64,000 nt of DNA from Saccharomyces paradoxus (Eukaryota; Ascomycota; Saccharomycetes; Saccharomycetales; Saccharomycetaceae), in the NCBI RefSeq assembly GCF_002079055.1, contig NC_047499.1:124001-188000 (forward strand), in the 5' to 3' direction. Made by a program: the position numbers and the translations under genes. Positions 29,914 through 40,339 of the stretch are shown in pieces. The notes beneath the pieces were generated by a model, which did not search any database, was not told the origin of the DNA, and saw only the letters and a program-made list of their open reading frames with translations. The number at the start of each line of letters is the position of its first letter. Position 1 is the stretch's first letter.

Positions 29914-32493
29914 TTATTCTAAGATGTGGTCTTCGGTATCTTGACGACGAGGTTCGTTGGAAACCAACGAATGAACTTGATTGCCATTGGATTCCTTTTT
30001 CGGCTGAAATCTCTTCCTACTATGTCTTTGCAACATGGCTGCAATGCCACTATTAGGCTGAGTTGTTACTGATGTGGGTGCTGGAGAATTTGACTTTGAC
30101 TTGGATTTAGCCTTATATTTAGGTCCTGGTGCATAATCTAACTTCCTTTTTCTCACTTGCTCATCTGCCTCAAGTTGCTTATAGGCGCTTTCCGCTGAAG
30201 ATAGGGTGAGATAAAAATCAATTACCTTTTGATGTGCTTTGATCCTAGTTCTGTCGAAATTTAAAACCTGCAATCCCTCTCTTGAAACAGCTCTAGACAA
30301 AGCAACATACGCTTGCCCCTTTTCGAAGACCCTACGTAAATCTACCTTGACTTTTGGAAGTGTTTGGCCCTGAGACTTATGAATGGATAATGACCAGGCA
30401 AGCATTAGCGGTAATTGAACCCTTGACACCAGTGGCTTTTCGTTTTCGTCTTCTATCGCCCAATCCTCTGGTTCGACAAGCACCATCCTCGTGCTCATAT
30501 CAGAAGCTTTGAATCTCACAAGAGGCAGCCTTCGTTTTCCTGCAGAGTTTTGATGTATGGCTTGCATCAACTGTTCCTTGCGTTTTATATTCTCCAGTAC
30601 AACTTCGTCGTCTGTTTTAACCCTCTTCATAAAGTCAAAAACTGAAGAATCTAAAGGAGAGACAGGCTCATCCATGTCACTTTTAGCAAATCCCTCCTTT
30701 ACCGAAGATTTGCGACTAGCTACTACACTTTCTTCTCCATCGCTTTGCTCCCTCTCCATTGCAGCTTTTATTTTTGATGGGTTTTCAGCCCAAGTCTCGA
30801 GTTTTTCTGGAGGCATAGATGGATCATTTGTTAGCGCCTCATAGCAAAAATATGTTTCTGGATCCATGAATTCGATGACTTTACCAAGAGACCCATTAAC
30901 TAAAGTTGCATCTAGATTTTTTACCATCATAACTTGAGCACCAACTTTCAAATGCAGTTCCTTTGGGGCCAAAAAGTTTTGCAACAGCCTTTCCTTTAAC
31001 TCTTCATCTTCCAAAGCACCGCCATCGATTGCATTAAAGACATGTACCTGACCTGGCAATTTACTTAGCCTGGAGTTATTGGCTCTTTCTACTTCCATTC
31101 TAGTACTATAAAGTTCTGCGGGAATAATTTCATCGTCTGGTAATGGTCTAGAAAGCTTCTTAAACTCTCTTTCTGTTTCGTCATCAATATTGCCCAGTCT
31201 CATCCGATTTAACATGTCAATGAACTTTACGTCTCCACGCTGTCTAAAAACCTTCTGTAGCATGATCGTCATTCTTACACCTTCTTTCCAGGCCTTGGAC
31301 TCGAAAGCGAACTTTGTTGGTCTATTAGGGTCTTTCGATACTGGAGGTAACTGGAAAAAATCCCCACAAAAGATAAGTTGAATCCCACCGAAGGGTTGAT
31401 GATTTTTCCGTATTTTCCTGGCGATGAAATCGAGTTTGTCTAATAGTTCTGCATCTAACATTGATATTTCATCGACAACCAAAGCGCCGATATTCTCCCA
31501 ACGTCTTAGGTGCTTTCGTGACCTACGAACTTTTTTATAGAGTTTATCTGCATCGCCCTTTCCCAACCCTATACCGGCAAATGAATGTATGGTTATACCA
31601 CCGATATTGCAAGCGGCTAATCCTGTGGAAGCAGTGACCGCAACATTCTCCCTACCGTATATGCTTTTCAAAACTTTGATCATTTCACGAAGAAGAATAG
31701 ATTTACCGGTACCAGCACTTCCTGTATAAAAAATGTTGTGGCCATTTTCTGCCAACTTAATAATACTTTCTTGTTCTTTGCTTAAGCAAATCGGTATCTT
31801 AACTTTAACATTATTATGAAAATTTAAGTTATTGTCATCTTGGTCATTCTGCAGTTCAGTAAAGCTAGGTCTTTGTGTCAAAACAGCAATCTTTTCCCCA
31901 AATTGCATCTTCTTCTTTTCATTTTCATTTATCATTTCCAAACTTCTCTCTTGAGATACAGAGCTATTCTGAAGTTCTTCAAAAGAACATTCCGCTTTCA
32001 ACGCTGGCCTTAATGGGTCCTTAAAGCTTGCCAACTTTGGTTTTTTTTGGCTGCTCTCTTCAAATGAGTTTTCAGAAGATAGCTGTGGTAGTTGTATTAT
32101 ACCGGGTTTGAACATATCGTTCCATGATAAGGCACTGTCTTTATTGATAAAGTTCATGACATTTTTATCCCTCATAGGCTTTTTGTCCACTAGGTCGTCT
32201 TTATGTATGTCGGTGATAATTTTCTTATCATGCTCCTCAGTTTCTAGCTGTATACAGTCGGGTTCTTCCCAATCATCCGAATCAGAGAGCAAGTCTAGGT
32301 CTTCTTTTGAAAGTATGGAAGGATGCTTCAACTGTGCTCGAATAAAGTTATTAGACCTGAAACCTCGACTGCTCATAGAAAACGATAGTTTAGCGTGCGA
32401 TATGTTTTTGAGTGAAAGAAAACTGTTGAAACTGCAGATGAATGGCCTCCCTGGTATAATACGATTCAATGTTGATCTTATCCACCTTGGCAT
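29914..32493 (-). CDS. PIF1: Pif1 DNA helicase (mitochondrial and nuclear)
   Basis: 859 codons from the ATG at 32493-32491, as in S. cerevisiae; the frame continues upstream but without support. The first 39 residues are basic and hydrophobic like a mitochondrial presequence. Met40 ([11 protein letters not shown]) is conserved and is the known start of the nuclear form. The SF1B helicase core has Walker A GSAGTGKS near residue 257-264, [20 protein letters not shown] (motif II), the [10 protein letters not shown] motif III, the Pif1 signature region, and [10 protein letters not shown] with YVALSRAVS (motifs V-VI). It is a 5'-to-3' helicase that removes telomerase from ends, unwinds G-quadruplexes, aids Okazaki maturation and maintains mtDNA. 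RRM3 is the paralogue. Confidence 0.97.
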   Translation of the reverse strand: MPRWIRSTLNRIIPGRPFICSFNSFLSLKNISHAKLSFSMSSRGFRSNNFIRAQLKHPSILSKEDLDLLSDSDDWEEPDCIQLETEEHDKKIITDIHKDDLVDKKPMRDKNVMNFINKDSALSWNDMFKPGIIQLPQLSSENSFEESSQKKPKLASFKDPLRPALKAECSFEELQNSSVSQERSLEMINENEKKKMQFGEKIAVLTQRPSFTELQNDQDDNNLNFHNNVKVKIPICLSKEQESIIKLAENGHNIFYTGSAGTGKSILLREMIKVLKSIYGRENVAVTASTGLAACNIGGITIHSFAGIGLGKGDADKLYKKVRRSRKHLRRWENIGALVVDEISMLDAELLDKLDFIARKIRKNHQPFGGIQLIFCGDFFQLPPVSKDPNRPTKFAFESKAWKEGVRMTIMLQKVFRQRGDVKFIDMLNRMRLGNIDDETEREFKKLSRPLPDDEIIPAELYSTRMEVERANNSRLSKLPGQVHVFNAIDGGALEDEELKERLLQNFLAPKELHLKVGAQVMMVKNLDATLVNGSLGKVIEFMDPETYFCYEALTNDPSMPPEKLETWAENPSKIKAAMEREQSDGEESVVASRKSSVKEGFAKSDMDEPVSPLDSSVFDFMKRVKTDDEVVLENIKRKEQLMQAIHQNSAGKRRLPLVRFKASDMSTRMVLVEPEDWAIEDENEKPLVSRVQLPLMLAWSLSIHKSQGQTLPKVKVDLRRVFEKGQAYVALSRAVSREGLQVLNFDRTRIKAHQKVIDFYLTLSSAESAYKQLEADEQVRKRKLDYAPGPKYKAKSKSKSNSPAPTSVTTQPNSGIAAMLQRHSRKRFQPKKESNGNQVHSLVSNEPRRQDTEDHILE

Positions 32494-32816
32494 GTATATT
32501 GATTGATACAAGTAAGCTAATCGCTCAATGGATAGTATAAAATTAAAAATATCGAGACAATACCAGTATTTCAATTTCTGGCCGATTACAATAATTTAAT
32601 ACTGCAGTTTGACTAACGTTAAAATCACTTTTCTCTTTGAATAGTGTCATGGTTAAAAGCAAAATACTTGTTTATACAGTAATCTGCAGAAAATTTAAGA
32701 CGCGCCTTTCTCAATGTAACGCCAAAAATTTTCAAGAGATGAGCTGAACAGTATCGCAGAATTACTGATATAACGTGAGGTGACATTTGAAACGTCCCGA
32801 TTCGCAATTATTCTAG
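32494..32816. promoter_or_regulatory. Divergent PIF1 / OGG1 promoter
   Basis: 323 bp shared by two DNA-maintenance genes. A GACGCGCC with an ACGCG core, similar to a MluI cell-cycle box, lies near 32698-32705. No other firm site. Confidence 0.4.
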
Positions 32817-33947
32817 ATGTCTTATAAATTCGGTAAACTTGCCATTAATAAAAGTGAGCTCTGCCTGGCAAATGTGCTACAGGCTGGCCAATCCTTCCGA
32901 TGGATTTGGAATGAAAAGTTGGATCAGTACAGCACCACAATGAAGATAGGCAAACAAGAAAAGTATTCCGTAGTGATTTTGAGGCAAAACGAAGAGAAAG
33001 AGCTCCTAGAATTTGCTGCTGTGGGAGACTCTGGTGACCAGGACGCCTTAAAAACTCACCTAATGAAATATTTTAGATTGGACGTGTCGCTGAAGCATTT
33101 ATTCGATAATGTCTGGATTCCAAGCGATAAAAAATTTTCAAAACTTTCCCCACAAGGCATCCGTATCTTAGCACAGGAACCATGGGAGACGTTAATTTCC
33201 TTTATTTGTTCGAGTAATAATAACATTTCAAGAATCACGAGAATGTGCAATAGCCTTTGTTCTAATTTCGGGAACTTAATAACAACATTAGATGGCGTCG
33301 CCTACCATTCCTTTCCCACAAGTGAAGAGCTAGCTTCTCGAGCCACTGAAGCTGACCTACGCGAGTTAGGCTTTGGTTATAGAGCTAAGTATATTATTGA
33401 AACTGCAAGAAAACTGGTGAAGGATAAAGCTGAGTTTAATATTGCTTCTGACACCACGTACCTTCAAAGTTTATGTGAAGATGCTCAATATGAAGATGTT
33501 AGGGAGCACCTAATGTCCTACAATGGGGTAGGTCCCAAAGTTGCTGATTGCGTTTGTCTAATGGGACTGCACATGGATGGTATTGTGCCCGTAGATGTCC
33601 ATGTGAGCAGAATTGCGAAGAGAGACTACCAAATATCCGCGAACAAGAACCACATCAAAGATTTGAGGACAAAATACAATGCTTTACCTATCACAAGAAG
33701 AAAAATCAATCCGGAGCTTGACCATATTAGATTAACGCTTTTGAAGAAATGGGGATCGTATGCTGGTTGGGCACAAGGTGTCTTATTCTCTAAAGAGGTC
33801 GGAGGCACTAGTGGTAGCACTACAACTGGTGTAATAAAGAAGAGGAAATGGGATATGATAAAAGAAACGGAACAAATTGTTACGAAACAAATGAATTTGA
33901 AAGTTGAATTGTCCGAGGTCCACATCAAAGAAGCAAAAATAGATTAG
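32817..33947 (+). CDS. OGG1: 8-oxoguanine DNA glycosylase/lyase Ogg1
   Basis: 376 codons, the S. cerevisiae length. The helix-hairpin-helix GPD motif is complete: SYNGVGPKVADCVCL with the catalytic Lys at residue 241, and IVPVDVHVSRIA with Asp at 260. The N-terminal FGKLAINKSELCLANVLQAG region matches the Ogg1 fold. The enzyme excises 8-oxoguanine paired with cytosine and nicks the strand by beta-elimination, in base excision repair in nucleus and mitochondria. It is divergent from PIF1 across 323 bp. Confidence 0.96.
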   Translation: MSYKFGKLAINKSELCLANVLQAGQSFRWIWNEKLDQYSTTMKIGKQEKYSVVILRQNEEKELLEFAAVGDSGDQDALKTHLMKYFRLDVSLKHLFDNVWIPSDKKFSKLSPQGIRILAQEPWETLISFICSSNNNISRITRMCNSLCSNFGNLITTLDGVAYHSFPTSEELASRATEADLRELGFGYRAKYIIETARKLVKDKAEFNIASDTTYLQSLCEDAQYEDVREHLMSYNGVGPKVADCVCLMGLHMDGIVPVDVHVSRIAKRDYQISANKNHIKDLRTKYNALPITRRKINPELDHIRLTLLKKWGSYAGWAQGVLFSKEVGGTSGSTTTGVIKKRKWDMIKETEQIVTKQMNLKVELSEVHIKEAKID

Positions 33948-34167
33948 CTAAAAAGTCTCAGTAAGTATTACGTTGGAAACACGCTTCCGATGAGGCGATA
34001 CATATTCTTGGAAAAGGGATTGAAAGGTAACGATTGAAATATTAGTCGGTATTTACAGTATATAACACTAATATTTAAAACAATAAATAGTACAGTAAAA
34101 AAACAATGCAATACCTAAATCTTTCTATAAAAAAAGAGTTAACAAGGCTTTGAAAGACAGGAATCTA

Positions 34168-37100
34168 TCAAATACTATTTCTTCTATGTAATAGAAACTC
34201 AGGAACTTGAGAATTCAAAGTGCTTTCTTGTGAACCAGGTATATATGGCATCTTGTCGTCGTCAATTAGCCCCTGTAGAAAGATACGGCCGTAGTCTACA
34301 CCCACATGATAAATCTCTTCGAATTTACTGAAGTCTAGGGTAGCATATTCTTCAATCGGTGGTCTAACGTAAACAACACCTGGTGTATTTTTTGCCTTCT
34401 CTAAAGCATTTACTGACGCGACGTAACCCAATCTCACTTGAATTTCAGCCATATTGGGTATATTTGGGTGAGAAGAGAATGGATTCCATCTATTGAAAAT
34501 GATCCAAAACCCATTCAAGGAATCACCATATTCCATAGGGGTTCTATCATCTGCAGAACCTACATCTACAGCAAATATAGTTTGACAACCACGTGCTCTC
34601 ATTTCAGTAACAGGTAAGTTATCGACATAACCACCATCGAGTAACATAGAACCATTCTCTTCTAAAGGAGGTAAAAGACCAGCAAGGGACATCGAAGCTC
34701 TGATGTATCTCCACGCGTACCCAAAGGAGTGTATTTCTTGAACTGAATCGGTTATATTAGTAGAGTTACAGTAGTACTGGATCCAGAAGTCTTCAATTCT
34801 TGTATCCCCGAAAGTTTTCCAAATACCTCTATTAAATTCGTGACCAGTAGTATATGAAGTAACCGGCCAGGTTAAGTCTGTTAACATTCTCCATATAGAG
34901 GAAATTCGACCAGCAAACTTCTTCACGCGCCCATAAATTGGCACCAAATCATAATCCTTCGCGTACAATCCACCGACAAAAGAACCAATCGACGTTCCGC
35001 CAATAACGTCAACAGGAATACCTTGCTCTTCAATAGCCTGAATGACACCCAAATGACTAATGCCTCTGGCACCACCTCCCCCAAGAACAAGTCCGATAGC
35101 TTGTCCGGAAAGAATTCTAGCCAATCTTAGAAAATCATTTTTGTGCCGATGAACTGGCGTGTAATATTGTCTTTTGCTCTTCATGAACCTTGTGGAAAAG
35201 TTCTCCACCGTGTTCTTGATAGAATCTGGAAGTAGTTTTGATATATTCTGTTGAGTTTTCCTACTGAATTCTGTTTGAATCAATTTATCCATTAATGCCA
35301 AGGCACCGTTATTTAAAACGTGCATTTTGCCCTCGTTCATCAATGTTGTTCCTGTCAAACTAAATTGAATATGATGATGTGAATGAACCCATGGCCTATA
35401 GCGTAACCATTTATGAGTTAAACCAGGTTCTACATACCTTTCAGGGTGGAGAAGGATTAACTCGGTCCTTGCAGTAGTCTTTGAATTTAGTAACAGTTTT
35501 TCATATTCTCCTATATCGGCTGATGGGGATCTAGCATCCGCTAGTAAGAGAATACAATCACCTTGTGCGATACAGGTTCTTGTCCAGTTAGACTTAACTG
35601 GTGTATCTGATATATAAACAACAGTCTGGTACATTTCTTCTAGTTCAGCAAAATAACCACTTTGTTTTAGTTTGGACAACCTGTCAAATGCATGACGACC
35701 CAAATGCGTTAAAGTAGTTCTTTGATTTAATCCGATGGTAGTTCTTCCTACTTGTTTGAAAGCTTGAACTAACTTCATAGCAAATGCTTCAACAGGTAGC
35801 CCACTGGTAATTGGTAAAATAGTGATGGTTCTAAACGTAATAGTCCCGGAAGTAATATTTTGGGGTTTATGGCTTAAAGAACTAGAGTAGGACGCTTTCG
35901 TTGGAGGAATTAAAGAACTAAAGTCGTTTTCCTTTATAGATAATGGATCGCCTGTCAACGCTGGAACAGTTTTATCTCCAACAATTTTTTTAGCGACTAA
36001 TCTGGAAACCCTAATCATAATAGATGGATGTTCAAGCGCTAACAGTTCGAACAATGTTCTTGGAATTCTCGCTAATTCAGAATCTCTCACGGCCACTATC
36101 GTAGAATATCTATTCATAGCAGTAAGCACTTCAACTTCACCGAAGCTCTCCCCTTGGGCCAGTTCTCCTAGGATAATATTCTGAGTTTCAGCTTCTTCAG
36201 AATTTGTATTAAGGTTTGAGAACGACTGTTGTTGTAGCTGTCTTAGTCTACCATTTAGAACAACATAAATACCATTAGCTGAGTCCCCCTGTGAAAACAG
36301 CGTCTCGGAAGCCCTCAAATGAACCCACTCTAAAGCATGGTCTAGCTTTAATAACCTTGAGGATAGTAATTTGGTTAGTGAATCAGAAATCCGCAAGTAG
36401 ATTAAGAAATATTTATCAAACAATCTTTCTAAGGTTTCACTAGATAAAAATCCAGCATAAACATCAGTCTTGGCAACGAGATTAACAAATGATTTGTAGC
36501 CAATTAGAGATGACAAATAGCCCACAATACCACCAGATCCGACCGAATACAATAAATGTTGAGAATGATGGGGGGTTTCACCCTTGCGTGTAGTCTGAGG
36601 GGAACCCTGTTCTGGTTTAGACATTGATGATACCACAGACGAGGAAGAATTTGTTGTCACATTAACCTTTCCGGAAATGATGTAGAATAGGCCTTTACCG
36701 CGAGCGTTTTGCTCAACCATGGTGGTGCCCTTTTTGAAAAATTTCAATTGGATACCTTGTGCAAAGTCCTTTTTAACATCTTCGAAATCCAAATTTGGTG
36801 TCAATTCTTCTTTGTAAGCTCTAGTTTTTTTTTTCTCCTGGTTTTTATTGTTGCTACGTCTTTTATTGGAGATAGTATATTCCTTAGGTAGGATTCTTAA
36901 CATTGTCGGTTGAGTTTGGGGAGAGGCAAATGATGTAGCAACCGAAATGTCAGATGGTGTATAATTAGGGGCCGTCAAGAAACTTGCACTACTTGGACGG
37001 CGATTATACATTCCAGTGAGTTGAGGAGAATTCAAAGAAGACATATTTGTTGCCAAAGAAGATGAAATGGACATATTGCTTTTGTTCACTCCCAAGTATG

Positions 37101-39213
37101 TTAACATGGCCTCAACCAAAGCCATTCTTAAAGCAGAATCCTCAGTTTCTTCCTGAGCAGCGGAAAAGGATGTTGTTGGTAGTAAATTAGGTCTTGGAGA
37201 GACCCGTCCCTTCAAATGGACTGGACTTGGGTGCAAATAATCATGAGTAGAAGTATTATCCAAAGACAATGGCGATGTGCTCAATTGTGCGTTGCGCAAT
37301 TCTGGGGACAAAGAAGAAAACTTCTTGGAGTGTACGGAAGCATTGTTACTGCTACTCCTAGAAGATCGCTTGTGTTGGTTTGAGACGGAACTGTTGATAC
37401 CGTTTAGTTTAGTGCGGTTGTTATTATGAATTGGATTAGGCGACATAATATCCATGGTTCTAGACAGTGGGACATTCGACAGTAAATCACCAGGATTAAA
37501 TTGGTCTCTTGAACCCAGAACGACATGTCTTGAACTTGGATGGTGGGTAAATTCAGGTTTTAGTAAAAGGGAACTTGAACTTGTATTGGCGTTGGCGTTG
37601 GCGTTAGCAATCTTGAGCGATTGAATGATATCATCTGATGGTTTCACCTTGGGCGTTTTCTTTAATTCAGAGGAAGCTTTATTTTTTTTGGGCCTCGAAT
37701 TTAAGTCAGCCGATCCATTAGTCTTATCTGCAGTTTTAAACTTACGGATAACAGCTTCCTTCAAATAATATGGTAATTCATAAACGATGGATTTATTTAG
37801 TAAAACCTCGATATCCATAATCTCCTTTGTTAAACCTAAATAGTCATGAGCGGTTTGGAATGTGACATGATACAGCTTGGTGAGAACCATCTGGATGATA
37901 TGGGAAGCAGACCGTGGGTATTTTGCGGTCAATTTAGCAAACGATTGAGGTGGAATGATACCTATCGTACAATCCGTAGCCGCACGAGCGACAAGTTTAG
38001 GCATAGAAGAGGGAAACGCTGGAAGACCGTTACTGGAATTTGTCGTGGAATCTGGGGTGGAGAAGTTCTGCTCTGATGAGTAAAATAAATTTTTGGCCGA
38101 GACAGTGGTGTCTACAGGCGACGATAACTCAGACGGAAAGTTACTGTTGCTATCCGAGGACATTGAATGCGTGAACAAGTTTAAAATGCTCACAAGCGAA
38201 GTCAATGGGTTCCCTGATTTGACTGTATTTAGCAATTGAAACTTTCCCAGCCCATTCTTCAAGCGAATGTAACCAACGGATTCATCTTCTTCATCGATGG
38301 GGTTGGAAGAGCAAGACTTGATGTCGTAGTCATCAACGTCATCATCATCATCTTCTTCTTCCTCAACTTTATCCTCATCATCAAGACCATCCGTGTCACT
38401 ATGGTCAGTTTCGTCGCCGTGGTCCTTTTCTGAATGATCTACTTCGTGATATAACTGCAGGGTACCTTCAACGACGATGGCAAACCCAATCGTACTATCC
38501 AACAGTAGAATCTCACCCTCATCCATTTTTTGGGTCTTCATATTCTTGGTCAGGTCGTGGAAAACTGGTTTTTCCAGATAGCCAAAAATTTTGATGGCGC
38601 TTAGAAACTGGTCAAGGTAAGATGAAAGAAAAGTTTCGTTTTCGTTGCTATCTTTCAATGGATGCTTTTCTGAGTCTATGTTCGAGCCTGCACCCGTGGT
38701 AGGAGATCCTGTGGTGGACGACGGGTTGGCCGGCTGTGTGGAAGCTGCATTGATGCTGGCGCTGGAGCCAGATTTACCTGTATTTTCCAGCGGCAAGAAC
38801 TCCGGGGTCAGCCTCTTGTACTGGGATAGAATTCTCTCCTTCATGATGGTATAGGTCACACAGACTATGATGGCCAGGGCAAACAGGATCAGCCAAAAGG
38901 AAAGAGTGAACTGAACATGGTGTAACTTGAAGAAGATCCACTTCGGAATCCTTAAAAGCGATAAAGTTGCCAGGTACCAACCGTACTTGAGGATCATACG
39001 GGAGGCACCCATGATGAAGTAGGACACGACCCACGAGAAGTTGAACAGGGATGAAAGCGACCACGTCTGCGCCTCAGAAATGATCTGGTCGGCAAGACAT
39101 GTCTGGAATCTATAAGAAGTAGAATTACTGGAATTAAAACTGCTGCCAAGACTATTGTTAGTGTTTTGACCGGTAGCGTTGGTGTTGTTCGTAGTGCAAT
39201 TCATTGAACGCAT
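34168..39213 (-). CDS. NTE1: Nte1, lysophospholipase / phosphatidylcholine deacylase
   Basis: 1681 codons (S. cerevisiae 1679). The N-terminus is Asn/Ser/Thr-rich, then membrane segments lie at about 50-130 (for example FTLSFWLILFALAIIVCVTY). Three cyclic-nucleotide-binding-like domains follow (one near 850-990, another near 1000-1130), separated by low-complexity linkers rich in Ser and Asn and an acidic stretch near residue 290. The C-terminal patatin domain has the oxyanion GGGGARG, nucleophile motif GGTSIGS near residue 1406-1412, and DGGYVDN near 1530 completing the Ser-Asp dyad. It deacylates phosphatidylcholine at the ER to glycerophosphocholine and influences Opi1 regulation. It is homologous to human PNPLA6/NTE. 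Confidence 0.97.
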   Translation of the reverse strand: MRSMNCTTNNTNATGQNTNNSLGSSFNSSNSTSYRFQTCLADQIISEAQTWSLSSLFNFSWVVSYFIMGASRMILKYGWYLATLSLLRIPKWIFFKLHHVQFTLSFWLILFALAIIVCVTYTIMKERILSQYKRLTPEFLPLENTGKSGSSASINAASTQPANPSSTTGSPTTGAGSNIDSEKHPLKDSNENETFLSSYLDQFLSAIKIFGYLEKPVFHDLTKNMKTQKMDEGEILLLDSTIGFAIVVEGTLQLYHEVDHSEKDHGDETDHSDTDGLDDEDKVEEEEDDDDDVDDYDIKSCSSNPIDEEDESVGYIRLKNGLGKFQLLNTVKSGNPLTSLVSILNLFTHSMSSDSNSNFPSELSSPVDTTVSAKNLFYSSEQNFSTPDSTTNSSNGLPAFPSSMPKLVARAATDCTIGIIPPQSFAKLTAKYPRSASHIIQMVLTKLYHVTFQTAHDYLGLTKEIMDIEVLLNKSIVYELPYYLKEAVIRKFKTADKTNGSADLNSRPKKNKASSELKKTPKVKPSDDIIQSLKIANANANANTSSSSLLLKPEFTHHPSSRHVVLGSRDQFNPGDLLSNVPLSRTMDIMSPNPIHNNNRTKLNGINSSVSNQHKRSSRSSSNNASVHSKKFSSLSPELRNAQLSTSPLSLDNTSTHDYLHPSPVHLKGRVSPRPNLLPTTSFSAAQEETEDSALRMALVEAMLTYLGVNKSNMSISSSLATNMSSLNSPQLTGMYNRRPSSASFLTAPNYTPSDISVATSFASPQTQPTMLRILPKEYTISNKRRSNNKNQEKKKTRAYKEELTPNLDFEDVKKDFAQGIQLKFFKKGTTMVEQNARGKGLFYIISGKVNVTTNSSSSVVSSMSKPEQGSPQTTRKGETPHHSQHLLYSVGSGGIVGYLSSLIGYKSFVNLVAKTDVYAGFLSSETLERLFDKYFLIYLRISDSLTKLLSSRLLKLDHALEWVHLRASETLFSQGDSANGIYVVLNGRLRQLQQQSFSNLNTNSEEAETQNIILGELAQGESFGEVEVLTAMNRYSTIVAVRDSELARIPRTLFELLALEHPSIMIRVSRLVAKKIVGDKTVPALTGDPLSIKENDFSSLIPPTKASYSSSLSHKPQNITSGTITFRTITILPITSGLPVEAFAMKLVQAFKQVGRTTIGLNQRTTLTHLGRHAFDRLSKLKQSGYFAELEEMYQTVVYISDTPVKSNWTRTCIAQGDCILLLADARSPSADIGEYEKLLLNSKTTARTELILLHPERYVEPGLTHKWLRYRPWVHSHHHIQFSLTGTTLMNEGKMHVLNNGALALMDKLIQTEFSRKTQQNISKLLPDSIKNTVENFSTRFMKSKRQYYTPVHRHKNDFLRLARILSGQAIGLVLGGGGARGISHLGVIQAIEEQGIPVDVIGGTSIGSFVGGLYAKDYDLVPIYGRVKKFAGRISSIWRMLTDLTWPVTSYTTGHEFNRGIWKTFGDTRIEDFWIQYYCNSTNITDSVQEIHSFGYAWRYIRASMSLAGLLPPLEENGSMLLDGGYVDNLPVTEMRARGCQTIFAVDVGSADDRTPMEYGDSLNGFWIIFNRWNPFSSHPNIPNMAEIQVRLGYVASVNALEKAKNTPGVVYVRPPIEEYATLDFSKFEEIYHVGVDYGRIFLQGLIDDDKMPYIPGSQESTLNSQVPEFLLHRRNSI

Positions 39214-39493
39214 GCAAAAAACTAGAGCCGGGCCTTTCTATTCTTTTCTTGTTTATTTTTTATTCTTTAGAGTTTACGGTGTTTCTTTAACTTCAATAAA
39301 CTTTCGAGAAAAGTGTCAAGATTCTTAAATTTTCTAGGATCCTTATAACCTGGGAAGAAAAGAAAAAGGGTTTAACGATAAATCGGACTTACTCGAAGGG
39401 TTGAAAACCACTTTAAAGTAGGATTTCACCTTCGGGTAATAAGGCATACAAAAGGGCTTTAAAAGGCAACGTTAGGGCAAACAGCACAAAGGT

Positions 39494-39542
39494 TGCCTTC
39501 GTATCTCGTTTCCACAGCAACGAGAAACGAGATACGAAGGCA
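39494..39542. repeat. 18-bp perfect inverted repeat with 13-bp spacer
   Basis: The left arm (39494-39511, beginning TGCCTTCGTATC) is the exact reverse complement of the right arm (39525-39542, ending GATACGAAGGCA). The spacer is CCACAGCAACGAG. It lies 168 bp before the HUG1 ATG and includes the X-box. Confidence 0.95.
39508..39521. promoter_or_regulatory. Crt1/Rfx1 X-box before HUG1
   Basis: GTTTCCACAGCAAC matches the RFX-type X-box GTNRCCNNRGYAAC with one mismatch. HUG1 in S. cerevisiae is repressed by Crt1-Ssn6-Tup1 through X-boxes and induced by DNA damage via Mec1-Rad53-Dun1. The site straddles the left arm and the spacer of the inverted repeat. Confidence 0.6.
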
Positions 39543-39709
39543 GCTAATTCCCAGCATATAAAAGGCCATGAATTTTTGGCGTTTCCTATTGTCTTTTTTA
39601 ACTAATTCCTCTTTCTTCTTTTGTTTGCCTGTTCTTTTGATTATATAAGAAAAAATATATATATATATATATTTATAACTACAAACCACACCAGCAACAA
39701 AAAAACTAT

Positions 39710-39916
39710 ATGACTATGGACCAAGGCCTTAACCCAAAGCAATTTTTCCTTGACGATGTCGTCCTACAAGACACTTTGTGCTCGATGAGCAATCGCGTCA
39801 ACAAAAGCGTCAAGACCGGCTATTTATTCCCTAAGGATCACGTTCCTTCCGCCAACATCATTGCCGTCGAACGTCGCGGTGGTCTTTCCGACATTGGTAA
39901 GAATTCCTCCAACTGA
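39710..39916 (+). CDS. HUG1: Hug1, small ribonucleotide reductase inhibitor
   Basis: 68 codons, the S. cerevisiae length, starting ATG-ACT-ATG (MTMDQGLNPKQFFLDDVVL). No signal peptide or membrane segment. Hug1 is an intrinsically disordered protein that binds the small subunit Rnr2 and restrains ribonucleotide reductase; its transcription is strongly induced by replication stress. It lies next to SML1, another RNR inhibitor, with 423 bp between them. Too short for a coding call by length alone; sequence, locus and promoter identify it. Confidence 0.93.
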   Translation: MTMDQGLNPKQFFLDDVVLQDTLCSMSNRVNKSVKTGYLFPKDHVPSANIIAVERRGGLSDIGKNSSN

Positions 39917-40339
39917 GAGAATGCTTCTCTATTTTTTTTTGGCAGGCTAATGATAGGAAAGAAGAATAGAATAGAATACGTCAGAATATATTAGATATGT
40001 TTTTTATATTTAGACCTCGTACATAAGAATAATCGACGTTTTTTTGCCAACAAAAATTGAAAGTTTTTTTGTTCATTTCGCGCTGGACTCAAACGGGCTA
40101 GACTACCCGCCGCGGTCGCCGTTTCGGGAAGCCGTTCGTCCCAAAAAGGAAATAGCCATAACACATAGTTAACTGTTTTCGACCACCGCCCGTTTCGCCC
40201 GAGTTCGCCTCAGCGGGTATAAAAAGAGTTCTTTTTTTCCTTCCTGATTGCCCCTCCCCATTAATCAACTGTCTTATCTTCTCACTGCTGATCTTACAGA
40301 TTGACTAACGTCCTTTTAACTGCTCAATAATTGTCCGCT
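39917..40339. promoter_or_regulatory. SML1 promoter
   Basis: 423 bp with a GC-rich segment at about 40080-40225. The sequence ACTACCCGCCGCGG around 40101-40114 contains a partial Reb1-like ACCCG. A TATA-like GGGTATAAAAAG lies at about 40216-40227. One consensus ARS match (TTTTATATTTA, 40002-40012) is present but isolated. Confidence 0.45.

Larger units (their letters stand above)
39214..39709. promoter_or_regulatory. NTE1 / HUG1 divergent promoter region
   Basis: 496 bp. Next to HUG1 there is a TA run (39656-39671) and a TATA-like GCATATAAAAGG at about 39554-39565. A long inverted repeat with an X-box sits at 39494-39542. GGCAAC half-site-like sequences occur near 39465 and 39476. Confidence 0.6.

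Noticed and set aside
29781-30056. Plus-strand 91-codon frame with a hydrophobic stretch
   Set aside because: It overlaps the PIF1 3' coding end in antisense for most of its length, and the hydrophobic part comes from AT-rich MFT1-PIF1 spacer DNA. Nothing supports expression.
40002-40012. Single ARS consensus match between HUG1 and SML1
   Set aside because: One isolated 11-bp match is expected often in an AT-rich genome, and the flanks lack a second element.
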